Part shown: positions 1-8,447 of the stretch, in pieces
Position numbering within the stretch: the first letter of the stretch is position 1
How the letters are laid out: every line of letters starts with the position of its first letter
Assembly (NCBI RefSeq): GCF_900249755.1
Contig: NZ_LT976853.1
Coordinates: 2,737,217-2,789,655 of the forward strand
Direction: 5' to 3'
DNA from: Cupriavidus taiwanensis
GTDB lineage: Bacteria > Pseudomonadota > Gammaproteobacteria > Burkholderiales > Burkholderiaceae
Length of the DNA: 52,439 nt
Made by a program: the position numbers and the translations under genes
The notes under the pieces: model-generated
What the model saw: only the letters and a program-made list of their open reading frames with translations
Told to the model about the DNA's origin: nothing
Databases searched by the model: none

Positions 1-508
1 TGCCGGAGGTATAGGCGAGCAGCAGCGGCGCATGGTCCGGCACGGGGGCATGGACCACGCCGTACGGCGCCGGCTGGTCGATCAGCCGGTCGAGCTGCGC
101 CAGCTGGCCTTCGCCACCGGCCTCGCGCGCCAGCGCTGCATGCGCGGCGTCATGGAACAGCACGGCCAGTTGCGCGTTGGCCGCGATCGCGCGCAGCTCG
201 ACCGGCGCCAGCCGGTAGTTGAGCGGCACGAAGATTGCCCCGACGCGGGCGCAGGCGAACAGCAGCACCAATTGCAGTTCATGGTTCAGGCACAGCGTGC
301 CCACGCGGTCGCCGGCGCGGATGCCCCAGGTCGCGGCCAGGTGGGCGCTGGCGCGCTCGACGCGCCGCCACAGCTTGCCGTAGGTGAAGCTGCGGCCGAG
401 GTAGTGCAGGGCCGGCCGGCCCGGCGCAGCGTCGGCATGGCGATGCAGCATGGCCGGCAGCGCACCCAGCCCGGCGGCACCGGCCCGGATCGCACGGGAC
501 GCGCTCAT
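1..508 (-). CDS. AMP-forming acyl-CoA synthetase, N-terminal part (runs off left edge)
   Basis: Only about 169 N-terminal residues are present. The protein begins MSASRAIRAG, has the GRSFTYGKLW segment near residues 38-47 and NYRLAP near 97-102, both typical of the N-terminal domain of the AMP-forming acyl-CoA synthetase family, and is cut at YTSG, the start of the phosphate-binding loop. Such enzymes activate a carboxylic acid to its CoA thioester through an acyl-adenylate. The ATG overlaps the stop of the upstream dehydrogenase-like gene (ATGA), so the two are translationally coupled. The substrate is unknown; the context suggests an aromatic or heteroaromatic acid or a breakdown product of one. 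Confidence 0.88.
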   Translation of the reverse strand, partial: MSASRAIRAGAAGLGALPAMLHRHADAAPGRPALHYLGRSFTYGKLWRRVERASAHLAATWGIRAGDRVGTLCLNHELQLVLLFACARVGAIFVPLNYRLAPVELRAIAANAQLAVLFHDAAHAALAREAGGEGQLAQLDRLIDQPAPYGVVHAPVPDHAPLLLAYTSG

Positions 509-1758
509 TCGTCGCGCTCGCCGGATTCGTACAGGGTCTCGCGGCCCATGCGGTCGAGGATCAGCTCGGCGGTCCACGGCAGCATCAGCGCGCCGCAGCG
601 CGAATCGCGGTAGAGCCGCTCCAGCGGCAGGTCCTTGAGCATCGACTGGCCGCCGCAGGTGCGGATCGCCAGCCGGGCGATATCGTTGGCCCCTTCCATC
701 ACCGTGTAGTGCGCGGCGTACAGCCGCAGGCGCTCGTCCTTGGACGGATTGGGCTTCGCTTCATGGATCGCGCGCCAGAACAGCGAGCGCATGCTCTCCA
801 GCTGGATGCGCATCTGCGCCACCGCGATCTGCTTGGTGGGATACATGCGGCGCTTGACCGGCGGCTGGCCCGGCACCTCGCCGCGCAGGTACTGCACGGT
901 GAAGTCGTACGCCGCCTGCGCCACGCCCAGGTAGGTCGGCGACAGCGTGAAGAACATCGCCGGCCAGGTCTGCGCGGCGCGGTAGTAGACGCCGCGCGGC
1001 ATCAGCTGCTCGTGGTCGGGCACGAACACGTCCTTGAGCAGCAGCGTGCGCGATACCGTGCCGCGCATGCCCATCGGGTCCCAGTCGCCGGTCACGCTCA
1101 GCCCTTCGGCCTGGCCGGGCACGGCGATGTAGAGCGTGTCGCGCATGTCCGGGTGCTGGTCGCCGCGGTCCTCGGTGCAGAGGATGCCGTAATAGTCGGC
1201 CGCGCCCGACAGCGAGGCGAAGATCTTGCGCCCGTTCAGCACCCAGCCGCCGTCGACCTTGCGCGCAGTGGTGCCGAACGGCGCCTTGCCGGCCGCCGCG
1301 GCCGAGCCTTCGGAGAACGGCTGCGCGTAGACCGCGCCGTCGCGCACCACGCGCGCGAAGTGCAGCTCGCGGCGGGCCTGGTGTTCGTCGCGCTGTGCCG
1401 GCGTCATGTCGATGCCATCGGACAGCACGCCGGTCCACATGGTCGAGCAGATATGCATGTTGTACGTCAGCGCGGTGGCGCCGCAGAAGCGGCCGATCTC
1501 GGCGCCGACCATGCAGTAGGTGGCAAAGTCCGCGCCCGCGCCGCCAAACGCCTGCGGCACGCACAACGCCAGCAGGCCGGCCTCGCGCAGGTCGTCGTAG
1601 TTGGCGAAGGGGAAGCTGGCCTCGCGGTCCCAGGTGGCGGCGCGCGGCGCGAAGCGCTCGCGCCCGAGGCGGTTGGTCAGCGCCAGCAGGCGCGCCTGTT
1701 CCGGGGTGAATGCCGCCGTGCCGACGGCGGGAATGAAATCGAGCTGGCCGGATGGCAT
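505..1758 (-). CDS. Acyl-CoA-dehydrogenase-like flavoprotein without the usual catalytic glutamate
   Basis: A 417-residue protein with the acyl-CoA dehydrogenase fold: an N-terminal helical domain, a middle beta domain (GGWVLNGRKIFASLSG) and a C-terminal helical domain. The start MPSGQLDF is preceded by GGAG nine bases upstream. In the medium-chain type the catalytic base sits in YEGT near the C-terminus; here the matching stretch (about residues 383-398) reads YRDSRCGALMLPWTAE, with no Glu. The alternative base position used by isovaleryl-CoA and long-chain enzymes also lacks Glu (TWPAMFFTLSPTYLG). I infer that it may not be a classical dehydrogenase. Flavin-dependent monooxygenases of the same fold, such as IacA of indoleacetate degradation, work with a flavin reductase, and one is encoded divergently nearby. 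Confidence 0.85.
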   Translation of the reverse strand: MPSGQLDFIPAVGTAAFTPEQARLLALTNRLGRERFAPRAATWDREASFPFANYDDLREAGLLALCVPQAFGGAGADFATYCMVGAEIGRFCGATALTYNMHICSTMWTGVLSDGIDMTPAQRDEHQARRELHFARVVRDGAVYAQPFSEGSAAAAGKAPFGTTARKVDGGWVLNGRKIFASLSGAADYYGILCTEDRGDQHPDMRDTLYIAVPGQAEGLSVTGDWDPMGMRGTVSRTLLLKDVFVPDHEQLMPRGVYYRAAQTWPAMFFTLSPTYLGVAQAAYDFTVQYLRGEVPGQPPVKRRMYPTKQIAVAQMRIQLESMRSLFWRAIHEAKPNPSKDERLRLYAAHYTVMEGANDIARLAIRTCGGQSMLKDLPLERLYRDSRCGALMLPWTAELILDRMGRETLYESGERDE

Positions 1759-1853
1759 GTCGCGGTCTCCTGTTCTTCCTGCTCGCGCCGGGGCTTGAAG
1801 GGGGGCGGCGCGGCGGTGGTTCTTGTGTTGGCGTTGCCGGAAAGCGGCGCGCT

Positions 1854-2672
1854 TCAGTGCACGGAAAAGCGTCGGCGCAGGAAGTCGAGCACGGCCTCGT
1901 TGAAGCGCGCCGGGCGCTCCATGCAGGCCAGGTGGCCGACGTCGGGCAGGCAGCGGTACTCCGCGCCCGCAATGCGCTGCGCCATGCGCTGCATCACCTC
2001 GGGCGAGGCATTGGTGTCGTGCTGGCCGGCCAGCGCCAGCACCGGCACGGCGATCCGCGCCAGCGCATCGCGCTGGTTGAAATGCACCAGCGCGCCCAGC
2101 GCGGCGCGGTAGGTCGGCGCGGGCACCGCGGCCATCACCGCGGTGGCAAAGGCCACCGCCGGCGCTTCCGCATCCGGCGCGACCATCGTGCGCACCAGCC
2201 CCGCCGCCATCTCTTCCATGGTCTTGCCGGCATCCAGCGGCGCGGTGCGCGCGGCGATGAACTCGCGTTGCCAGGGGCCGTCGCCCTTGCCGAACGCGGG
2301 CGAGGTGCCGGACAGCACCATGCCGTCGACCAGCGCCGGCGTGGCCGCGCACGCCTGCTGCGCGACCATGCCGCCCATGCTGTGGCCGAGCAGCACCACG
2401 CGCCGGCCGGCAGCGCGCTCGGCCTGCAGCAGCGGCGCCAGCGCGCCGGCCAGGCCGTCGAAGTCATAGGGGTCGATCATGGCGCTGTCGCCATAGCCGG
2501 GCATGTCCCACGCCAGCGCACGGTAGCCCGCCTGCGCCAGCGCTTCGCCCTGCGCCGGCCACGCGGCCTTGCCGCCGCCAATGCCGTGCAGCATCACCAC
2601 CGCCACCGGGCCGTCGCCCCAGGCCAGCGTGGCGATGCCGTTGGCGTGCCGGTCGAGGGTGGGGGCGCTCAT
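1854..2672 (-). CDS. Alpha/beta hydrolase, possible N-formylmaleamate deformylase-like (NicD-type) enzyme
   Basis: A 272-residue alpha/beta hydrolase. Visible features are the oxyanion segment LHGIGGG (28-34), the nucleophile elbow GHSMGG with Ser98, a late acidic residue in GQHDTN and the catalytic His in VGHLACME. The start codon overlaps the stop of the upstream dioxygenase-like gene (ATGA), and GGAGGT lies upstream inside that gene. In the known 2,5-dihydroxypyridine route the ring-cleavage product N-formylmaleamate is hydrolysed by NicD, an enzyme of this fold, so that role is reasonable by position. Sequence alone does not separate it from enol-lactonases or other esterases. Confidence 0.85.
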   Translation of the reverse strand: MSAPTLDRHANGIATLAWGDGPVAVVMLHGIGGGKAAWPAQGEALAQAGYRALAWDMPGYGDSAMIDPYDFDGLAGALAPLLQAERAAGRRVVLLGHSMGGMVAQQACAATPALVDGMVLSGTSPAFGKGDGPWQREFIAARTAPLDAGKTMEEMAAGLVRTMVAPDAEAPAVAFATAVMAAVPAPTYRAALGALVHFNQRDALARIAVPVLALAGQHDTNASPEVMQRMAQRIAGAEYRCLPDVGHLACMERPARFNEAVLDFLRRRFSVH

Positions 2673-3739
2673 GCCGGCACCTCCGTCAGCTGGCCCGCGT
2701 CGACTTCATTGCGGCCGTCGAGAGAGACCGTGCAGTTGCGCAGCGGCAGGTCGAAATGGCCCAGCGTATGGCGCCCGGCCACCTCGTTGGCGCCGGTGGA
2801 AAACAGGAAGTTGCCGGCGAACGCGCGCAGCTCGGTGCCGTTGCAGTCGCGCTTGTCGTAGAACGTCATCGCGTCCCAGCGCGCCGTCCGGTTCAGGCCC
2901 CAGCCCACATGCGAGACCGCGTAGGCGTCGCGCGTGCCTTCGCGGTCGGCCCAGGCCTGGTAGTAGCCGCGCATCATGTCGGCGTCGACGCCCTGCCCCT
3001 CGACGCCGACGATATAGTCGTCCTCGATATGGCAGACCACGGTATCGCGCAGGTAGGTCTTGAAGGTCAGGTTGACGTCGCCCGGCGCCAGCACCAGCGT
3101 GCCGTTGACCTGGCGCCCGGCCGGGAACGCCAGGCACAGCCCGCCGGGCCAGTGCGAGACCTGGCCGGGCTTGTTGCAGAAGCCCCAGACGCCGCCCACG
3201 CGCGCCTCGGCCAGGCCGATGCGCAGCTCGGTGCCGGCGGCGGAATGCACGCGCATCTCGCGCGCGCCGCGCAGGCGCTTCATCGCCGCGCGCACGGTGG
3301 CCTCCAGCGACGGGTCGGGCTGGCAGCGCTCCAGGATCTCGGGGTTTTCGTTGCTGACCATCAGCATGCGCGGCACCACGCCGTCGGCGCCGCGCAGGAT
3401 CAGCGGCAGCTCAGGGGCATGCAGCAGGCCTTCGACGGTGCAGTCGAGCACCAGCTGGCAGCGGCTCAGCGCGGCGACCACCGGGGCGAGGTTCTGCAGC
3501 GCATCGCTGGCGCCGGTCGAACGCACCGGGGCCGGCGCGCTGAGTGCGGGGGTCGGCACCTGGATCCGCACCGGCGTGGCGCCCAGCGACTGCGCGGCCA
3601 GTTCGGCCAAGGCCACGTTGACAGGGCGGGATTGCGACTCCGTTACAATTCCGACGACATCCCCGTGCCGCAGGGCACAGAGTTCCAGCGTGCGGCGGAA
3701 CGCCGCCAGCCAGCGGTGTTCGATCTGCTCGATGAGCAT
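2669..3739 (-). CDS. 2,5-dihydroxypyridine 5,6-dioxygenase-like enzyme (NicX family)
   Basis: A 356-residue protein resembling NicX, the Fe(II) dioxygenase that opens 2,5-dihydroxypyridine. Family blocks visible are SHWPGGLCLAFP, GTLVLAPGDVNLTFKTY, SHVGWGLN, FLFSTGAN and GHFDLPLRNC. From established knowledge the NicX iron ligands are two His and an Asp; here His277 (SHVGW), His328 and Asp330 (GHFD) fall in the corresponding blocks with similar spacing. The family is related in fold to M29 aminopeptidases, so a peptidase annotation is possible but less likely. RBS GGAGAC precedes the ATG by about nine bases. It is the first gene of the leftward operon, which makes it the pathway's defining enzyme. 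The exact substrate is not proven. Confidence 0.8.
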   Translation of the reverse strand: MLIEQIEHRWLAAFRRTLELCALRHGDVVGIVTESQSRPVNVALAELAAQSLGATPVRIQVPTPALSAPAPVRSTGASDALQNLAPVVAALSRCQLVLDCTVEGLLHAPELPLILRGADGVVPRMLMVSNENPEILERCQPDPSLEATVRAAMKRLRGAREMRVHSAAGTELRIGLAEARVGGVWGFCNKPGQVSHWPGGLCLAFPAGRQVNGTLVLAPGDVNLTFKTYLRDTVVCHIEDDYIVGVEGQGVDADMMRGYYQAWADREGTRDAYAVSHVGWGLNRTARWDAMTFYDKRDCNGTELRAFAGNFLFSTGANEVAGRHTLGHFDLPLRNCTVSLDGRNEVDAGQLTEVPA

Positions 3740-3832
3740 GCGCTTTGTCTCCTGCTTGTTTTATTGGCGGCATGCGCCGCGCTGTTTTTGTCTGCTGGCC
3801 GGCACCTGCGGCAGGGCGGCAGGCCACCGGAC

Positions 3833-3861
3833 TTGGTTGAAGTCCCTGGCGCGAATAATAT
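3833..3861 (+). promoter_or_regulatory. Sigma-70 promoter for flavin reductase-marR
   Basis: TTGGTT (3833-3838), a 17-base spacer and TAATAT (3856-3861) form a good sigma-70 promoter in an AT-rich island. The predicted start near 3868 falls inside the palindrome at 3864-3875 and leaves a leader long enough only for translation from 3895. Confidence 0.6.
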
Positions 3862-3863
3862 AT

Positions 3864-3875
3864 ATGAAATTTCAT
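3864..3875. promoter_or_regulatory. Candidate MarR operator (12-bp palindrome)
   Basis: ATGAAATTTCAT is a perfect 12-base palindrome at the predicted transcription start of the rightward promoter, in the shared region between the two divergent units. MarR regulators bind AT-rich palindromes of this size, and a marR gene is the second gene downstream, so autoregulated control of both directions is the likely arrangement. Confidence 0.5.
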
Positions 3876-3894
3876 GAACTCCAGTGGAGCCCCC

Positions 3895-4455
3895 ATGGGC
3901 ATGCCTGAGGCCCAGCCACGGATCGCCAACGTCGCCGCCGCGCCGGACTTCGATGCGCAGCATTTCCGCCGCACGCTGTCGCAGTTCGCGACCGGCGTGA
4001 CGGTGATCACCACGCGCGCCAGCGCCGAATCCATCGCCGCCGGCGCGCCGCCGTTCATCGGCATCACAGCCAGTTCGTTCAACTCGGTGTCGCTGGAGCC
4101 GCCGCTGGTGCTGTGGAGCATGGCCACGCGCGCCAACAGCCTGCCGATGTTCCGCGACGGCAGCCACTACATCATCAACGTGCTGTCGGCCTCGCAGCTG
4201 GACCTGTGCCAGCGCTTCGCCACGCTCAAGGGCGACCGCTTCGCCGGCGTCGACTACCGGCTCTCGGCCACCGGCCTGCCGATCCTGTCGAACGCGCTGG
4301 CCTGGTTCGAATGCCACAACCGCAGCCGCTACGACGAGGGCGACCACGTGATCTTTGTCGGCGAAGTCGAGCGCTGCGGCGTGCTCGATGGCAGGGACGG
4401 CCCGCTGGTGTTCCAGGGCGGCCAGTTCACCACCACCGCCCCGCTCGATCTGTGA
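3895..4455 (+). CDS. Flavin reductase domain protein (reductase component of a two-component oxygenase)
   Basis: A protein of about 186 residues of the flavin reductase (HpaC/DIM6-NTAB-like) family: FATGVTVITT, GITASSFNSVSLEPPLVLWS and the late block HVIFVGEVERC are characteristic. Such proteins use NAD(P)H to make free reduced FMN or FAD for a partner monooxygenase. I chose the ATG at 3895 over an in-frame ATG at 3874 because TGGAG sits five bases before it and the promoter predicts transcription starting near 3868. It is followed after 17 bases by marR. No monooxygenase lies in this transcript, so the natural partner is the divergently encoded ACAD-like protein. Confidence 0.85.
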   Translation: MGMPEAQPRIANVAAAPDFDAQHFRRTLSQFATGVTVITTRASAESIAAGAPPFIGITASSFNSVSLEPPLVLWSMATRANSLPMFRDGSHYIINVLSASQLDLCQRFATLKGDRFAGVDYRLSATGLPILSNALAWFECHNRSRYDEGDHVIFVGEVERCGVLDGRDGPLVFQGGQFTTTAPLDL

Positions 4456-4472
4456 ACCGTCGCTGAGCCATC

Positions 4473-4940
4473 ATGGCGGACCTGCCGGCTGACCCCTACC
4501 CCGCGCCCCAGCCTTTCGTCGACGGCTACCTGGCCTACCTGCTGGCGCGCGCCAGCCATCTGATCTCGGGCGAATTCCATCGCGAGGTCGAGGCCAGCGG
4601 CCTGTCGGTGCAGGAATGGCGCGTGCTGGCCACGCTGGCCGATCGGCCCGACTGCACCATCGGCGCGCTGGCGGAAATCACGCTGACCAAGCAGCCCACG
4701 CTGACCAAGCTGGTCGACCGCATGGCGCAGGACGGCCTGGTCCGGCGCCGCCCCGGCAAGACCGACCGCCGCCACGCGCTGATCTCGATCACGCCGCGCG
4801 GCCTCGCCGTGGCGCGGCCGCTGCTGGAGCGTGCCGCGCAGCACGAGCGCGCCGTGCTGGATGACTTCGGCGTGCGCCAGGGCGCGCAGCTGAAGGAAAC
4901 GCTGCGCCAGCTGATCGCGCTGCATACGCCGCCGCGCTAG
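4473..4940 (+). CDS. MarR family transcriptional regulator
   Basis: A 155-residue winged-helix protein. The recognition region GALAEITLTKQPTLTKLVDRM is followed by the wing GLVRRRPGKTDRRHALISIT, where the DxR signature (TDRR) of MarR proteins is intact. It is co-transcribed with the flavin reductase and probably binds the divergent intergenic region with its 12-base palindrome. NicR of Pseudomonas putida and IacR of indoleacetate degradation, which control comparable pathways, belong to this same family, consistent with relief of repression by a pathway intermediate. Its 3' end overlaps the convergent kynR stop by four bases. Confidence 0.9.
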   Translation: MADLPADPYPAPQPFVDGYLAYLLARASHLISGEFHREVEASGLSVQEWRVLATLADRPDCTIGALAEITLTKQPTLTKLVDRMAQDGLVRRRPGKTDRRHALISITPRGLAVARPLLERAAQHERAVLDDFGVRQGAQLKETLRQLIALHTPPR

Positions 4941-5431
4941 GCGTCCGCCGTACCCGCCGCGTCCGACTTCAGGATCGCCAGCGGCGAACTGTCCACCTTG
5001 ATCCGCTGCAGCACGATATTCGAGCGGATATCCATCACGCCCGGGGTGCGGTACAGACGGTTCACGATGAAGTCCGAGTAGTGCTTCAGGTTGCGCGCCT
5101 GCACGCGCAGGATGTAGTTGCTGTCGCCGGTGATGATGTATGCCGACAGCACTTCCGGCCACGCCTGCACCGCGGCGATGAAGGTGTCGTGCCAGCCCTC
5201 CACGTCATGGCGCATCGACACCTGCACGATCGCCTCCAGCTCCAGCCCCAGCTGCTCGGCGTCGAACCACGCCCGATAGCCGCCGATCACCCCTGACTCT
5301 TCCAGCAGCCGCACCCGGCGCAGGCACGCCGACGGCGACAGCGCCACGCGGTCGGCCAGGTCCTGGTTGCTGATGCGGCCGTTCTGTTGCAGACAGGTCA
5401 GGATGCGCAGATCGGTAGGGTCGAGGTTCAT
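4937..5431 (-). CDS. kynR: Lrp/AsnC family regulator of the kynurenine operon
   Basis: A 164-residue Lrp/AsnC protein. The N-terminal helix-turn-helix starts [22 protein letters not shown], with [13 protein letters not shown] as the recognition helix, followed by a ligand-binding RAM domain from about residue 65. It is transcribed divergently from kynBUA, the arrangement of KynR in other bacteria, where kynurenine is the known inducer. GAAGGA lies eight bases before the ATG. An 8-3-8 inverted repeat about 29 bases upstream of the start is its probable operator. Assignment as KynR rests on position and family. Confidence 0.88.
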   Translation of the reverse strand: MNLDPTDLRILTCLQQNGRISNQDLADRVALSPSACLRRVRLLEESGVIGGYRAWFDAEQLGLELEAIVQVSMRHDVEGWHDTFIAAVQAWPEVLSAYIITGDSNYILRVQARNLKHYSDFIVNRLYRTPGVMDIRSNIVLQRIKVDSSPLAILKSDAAGTADA

Positions 5432-5459
5432 TCGAATTTCCTTCGATTAATCGCTGTTT

Positions 5460-5478
5460 TTTCGCATTCTATGCGAAA
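5460..5478. promoter_or_regulatory. Candidate KynR operator (8-3-8 inverted repeat)
   Basis: TTTCGCAT, a three-base spacer and ATGCGAAA form a perfect inverted repeat in the kynR-kynB intergenic region. A second small palindrome, CGATTAATCG, lies at 5444-5453 between this repeat and the kynR start codon. Lrp-type regulators bind spaced dyads of this kind. Confidence 0.5.
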
Positions 5479-5589
5479 GAAGGATGGGATGACGGGCCAT
5501 TTAGCAAGCCTCTTGCCGCCGATTTTGACTATGATTCCCGACATCGAGGCATACAGGATCGGCGCCCGCAGACGGCGCCGCGCAACCCC

Positions 5590-6240
5590 ATGACCGCCCC
5601 CAATCCCGACCCGCGCCGGCTGTGGGACATCAGCCCGCCGCTGTCGCCCGCCACGCCGGTCTGGCCCGGCGATACGCCGTTCCAGCAGCAGCCGGCCTGG
5701 CAGATCGACGCGCATTGCCCGGTCAATGTCGGCCGCATCACGCTGTCGCCGCACACCGGCGCGCATGCGGACGCGCCGCTGCACTACGCCGCCGACGGCG
5801 CGCCGATCGGCGCCGTGCCGCTGGCGCCCTACCTGGGCGTCTGCCGGGTGATCCACTGCCTCGGCGCCGCGCCGCTGGTGCAGCCGCACCACATCGAGCA
5901 CGCGCTCGCTGGCCTGCCGCCGCGGGTGCTGCTGCGCACCTACCGGCAGGCGCCGCTGGCGCAGTGGGACCCGGCCTTCTGCGCGGTAGCGCCCGACACC
6001 ATCGCGCTGCTGGCCGCGCACGGCGTGCAGCTGGTCGGCATCGACACGCCGTCGCTCGATCCGCAGGACTCCAAGACCATGGACGCGCACCACGCCGTGC
6101 GCCGCCATGGCCTGGCGATCCTGGAAGGCATCGTGCTGGACCAGGTCGATGCCGGCGACTATGAGCTGATCGCGCTGCCGCTGCGCTTTGCCGCGCTGGA
6201 TGCCAGCCCGGTGCGAGCGGTGCTGCGCAGCCTCGACTGA
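5590..6240 (+). CDS. kynB: Kynurenine formamidase
   Basis: A 216-residue bacterial KynB of the cyclase family. The metal-binding motif [11 protein letters not shown] (about 56-66) follows the conserved [21 protein letters not shown] start. It hydrolyses N-formylkynurenine to kynurenine and formate, the second step of tryptophan breakdown. It is the first gene of kynBUA, with kynU 39 bases downstream. The Shine-Dalgarno sequence is weak, but the start matches the family start. Confidence 0.95.
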   Translation: MTAPNPDPRRLWDISPPLSPATPVWPGDTPFQQQPAWQIDAHCPVNVGRITLSPHTGAHADAPLHYAADGAPIGAVPLAPYLGVCRVIHCLGAAPLVQPHHIEHALAGLPPRVLLRTYRQAPLAQWDPAFCAVAPDTIALLAAHGVQLVGIDTPSLDPQDSKTMDAHHAVRRHGLAILEGIVLDQVDAGDYELIALPLRFAALDASPVRAVLRSLD

Positions 6241-6279
6241 GCATTTCTTCCGAAACCCCGCCTGGCCTTTCTGCACGAC

Positions 6280-7536
6280 ATGACGACCATTGACCGCGAG
6301 CACTGTATCCGGCTCGACCAGCAAGACCCGCTGCGCCCGCTGCGCGATCAGTTCGCGCTGCCTGAGGGCGTGATCTACCTCGACGGCAATTCGCTCGGCG
6401 CCCGCCCGCGCGCCGCCGCCGCGCGCGCCGCCCAGGTGGTGGCCGAGGAATGGGGCGACGGCCTGATCCGCAGCTGGAACACCGCCGGCTGGTTCGAGCT
6501 GCCGCAGCGCCTGGGCAACAAGCTGGCGCCGCTGGTGGGCGCGGGCCCCGATGAAGTGGTGGTCACCGACACCACCTCGATCAACCTGTTCAAGGTGCTG
6601 GCCGCGGCGCTGCGCGTGCAGCAGACGCGCGACCCGGCGCGCAAGGTGATCGTCTCCGAGTCCAGCAACTTCCCCACCGACCTGTATATCGCCCAGGGCC
6701 TGGCCGACCTGCTGCAGCAAGGCTATTCACTGCGGCTGGTGAACTCGCCGGCCGAGATCGACGCCGCGGTCGGCGCCGATACCGCGGTGCTGATGCTGAC
6801 CCATGTCAACTACAAGACCGGCGAGATGCTCGACATGGCCGGGCTGACCGAACTGGCCCACGCCCGCGGCGCGCTGACGGTATGGGACCTGTGCCATTCG
6901 GCCGGCGCCGTGCCGGTCGAGCTGAAGGCGGCCGGCGCCGACTACGCCATCGGCTGCACTTACAAGTACCTGAACGGCGGCCCGGGCTCGCCCGCCTTCG
7001 TCTGGGTCGCGCCGGCGCTGCGCGACGCCTTCTGGCAGCCGCTGTCGGGCTGGTGGGGCCATGCCGCGCCGTTCGCGATGGATCCGCAATACCGTCCGGT
7101 CGACGGCGTGCGCCGCTTCCTGTGCGGCACGCAGCCGGTCACGTCGCTGGCAATGGTCGAATGCGGGCTGGACGTGTTCGCGCAGACCGACATGCAGGCG
7201 CTGCGCGCCAAGTCGCTGCAGCTGACCGACCTGTTCATCCAGCTGGTCGAAGCGCGCTGCGGCCACCACCCGCTGGCGCTGGTGACGCCGCGAGAGCACG
7301 CGCGCCGCGGCAGCCAGGTCAGCCTGGAGCACCCCGACGGCTATGCCCTGGTGCAGGCGCTGATCGAGCGCGGCGTCATCGGCGATTACCGCGAGCCGCG
7401 CATCGCCCGCTTCGGCTTCACGCCGCTCTACACCAGCTTCGCCGAGGTGTGGGATGCTGTGGAAATCCTGCGCGACGTGCTGGACAGCGGCGCCTATCGC
7501 GACGCGCGTTTCCAGACGCGCGGCCAGGTGACCTGA
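6280..7536 (+). CDS. kynU: Kynureninase
   Basis: A 418-residue PLP enzyme that splits kynurenine into anthranilate and alanine. Visible family signatures are [13 protein letters not shown] near the start, [13 protein letters not shown], and the cofactor block [16 protein letters not shown] with Lys229 as the Schiff-base residue, followed by [12 protein letters not shown]. The length is normal for bacterial kynureninases. It lies between kynB and kynA in one transcript, 13 bases before kynA. No anthranilate-degrading genes follow in this window, so the product must leave the pathway here. Confidence 0.96.
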   Translation: MTTIDREHCIRLDQQDPLRPLRDQFALPEGVIYLDGNSLGARPRAAAARAAQVVAEEWGDGLIRSWNTAGWFELPQRLGNKLAPLVGAGPDEVVVTDTTSINLFKVLAAALRVQQTRDPARKVIVSESSNFPTDLYIAQGLADLLQQGYSLRLVNSPAEIDAAVGADTAVLMLTHVNYKTGEMLDMAGLTELAHARGALTVWDLCHSAGAVPVELKAAGADYAIGCTYKYLNGGPGSPAFVWVAPALRDAFWQPLSGWWGHAAPFAMDPQYRPVDGVRRFLCGTQPVTSLAMVECGLDVFAQTDMQALRAKSLQLTDLFIQLVEARCGHHPLALVTPREHARRGSQVSLEHPDGYALVQALIERGVIGDYREPRIARFGFTPLYTSFAEVWDAVEILRDVLDSGAYRDARFQTRGQVT

Positions 7537-7549
7537 CCGGGAGCGCATC

Positions 7550-8428
7550 ATGAGTGAATTCAAGGGATGCCCCTTCTCCGGCGCGGCGCCGGCAAACCCG
7601 CCGCAAGGCGATAGCTGGCACGGCGCGCAGATGGATTTCGCCAGGGACATGAGCTATGGCGACTACCTCGGCCTGGACCAGATCCTGAGCGCGCAGCATC
7701 CGCTGTCGCCGGACCACAACGAGATGCTGTTTATCGTGCAGCACCAGACCACCGAGCTGTGGATGAAGCTGATGCTGCACGAGCTGCGCGCCGCGCGCGA
7801 GTCGGTCAAGGCCGACAGCCTGCCGCCGGCGTTCAAGATGCTGACCCGCGTGTCGCGCATCATGGACCAGCTGGTGCAGGCGTGGAACGTGCTGGCCACC
7901 ATGACGCCGCCGGAGTACTCGGCGATGCGGCCCTACCTGGGCATGTCGTCGGGCTTCCAGTCGTACCAGTACCGCGAGATCGAGTTCATCCTCGGCAACA
8001 AGAACGCCGCCATGCTCAGGCCGCATGCGCACCGGCCCGAGCACCTGGCGCTGGTCGAGGCCGCGCTGAAGACGCCGTCGCTGTACGACGAGGCGATCCG
8101 GCTGATGGCGCGGCGCGGCTTTGCCATCGATGCGGATTGCGTCGAGCGCGACTGGACCCAGCCGACCGCGTACAACGCGTCGGTCGAGGCGGCGTGGCTG
8201 GAGGTCTATCGCAACCCCGGCGCGCACTGGGAACTCTATGAGCTGGGCGAGAAGTTCGTCGACCTCGAAGACGCGTTCCGGCAATGGCGCTTCCGCCATG
8301 TGACCACGGTCGAGCGCGTGATCGGCTTCAAGCGCGGCACCGGCGGCACCGAAGGCGTCAGCTATCTGCGCAAGATGCTGGACGTGGTGCTGTTCCCGGA
8401 ACTGTGGAAGTTGCGCACCGACCTTTGA
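7550..8428 (+). CDS. kynA: Tryptophan 2,3-dioxygenase
   Basis: A 292-residue heme dioxygenase that converts L-tryptophan to N-formylkynurenine, the first step of the pathway. Conserved blocks are [39 protein letters not shown] and, at the C-terminal end, [19 protein letters not shown] with His250 as the proximal heme ligand. It is the last gene of the operon, with GGGAG upstream of the ATG. Its stop lies 19 bases from that of the convergent IclR gene. Confidence 0.97.
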   Translation: MSEFKGCPFSGAAPANPPQGDSWHGAQMDFARDMSYGDYLGLDQILSAQHPLSPDHNEMLFIVQHQTTELWMKLMLHELRAARESVKADSLPPAFKMLTRVSRIMDQLVQAWNVLATMTPPEYSAMRPYLGMSSGFQSYQYREIEFILGNKNAAMLRPHAHRPEHLALVEAALKTPSLYDEAIRLMARRGFAIDADCVERDWTQPTAYNASVEAAWLEVYRNPGAHWELYELGEKFVDLEDAFRQWRFRHVTTVERVIGFKRGTGGTEGVSYLRKMLDVVLFPELWKLRTDL

Positions 8429-8447
8429 TCCGCTCCGGCCGGCGGCC

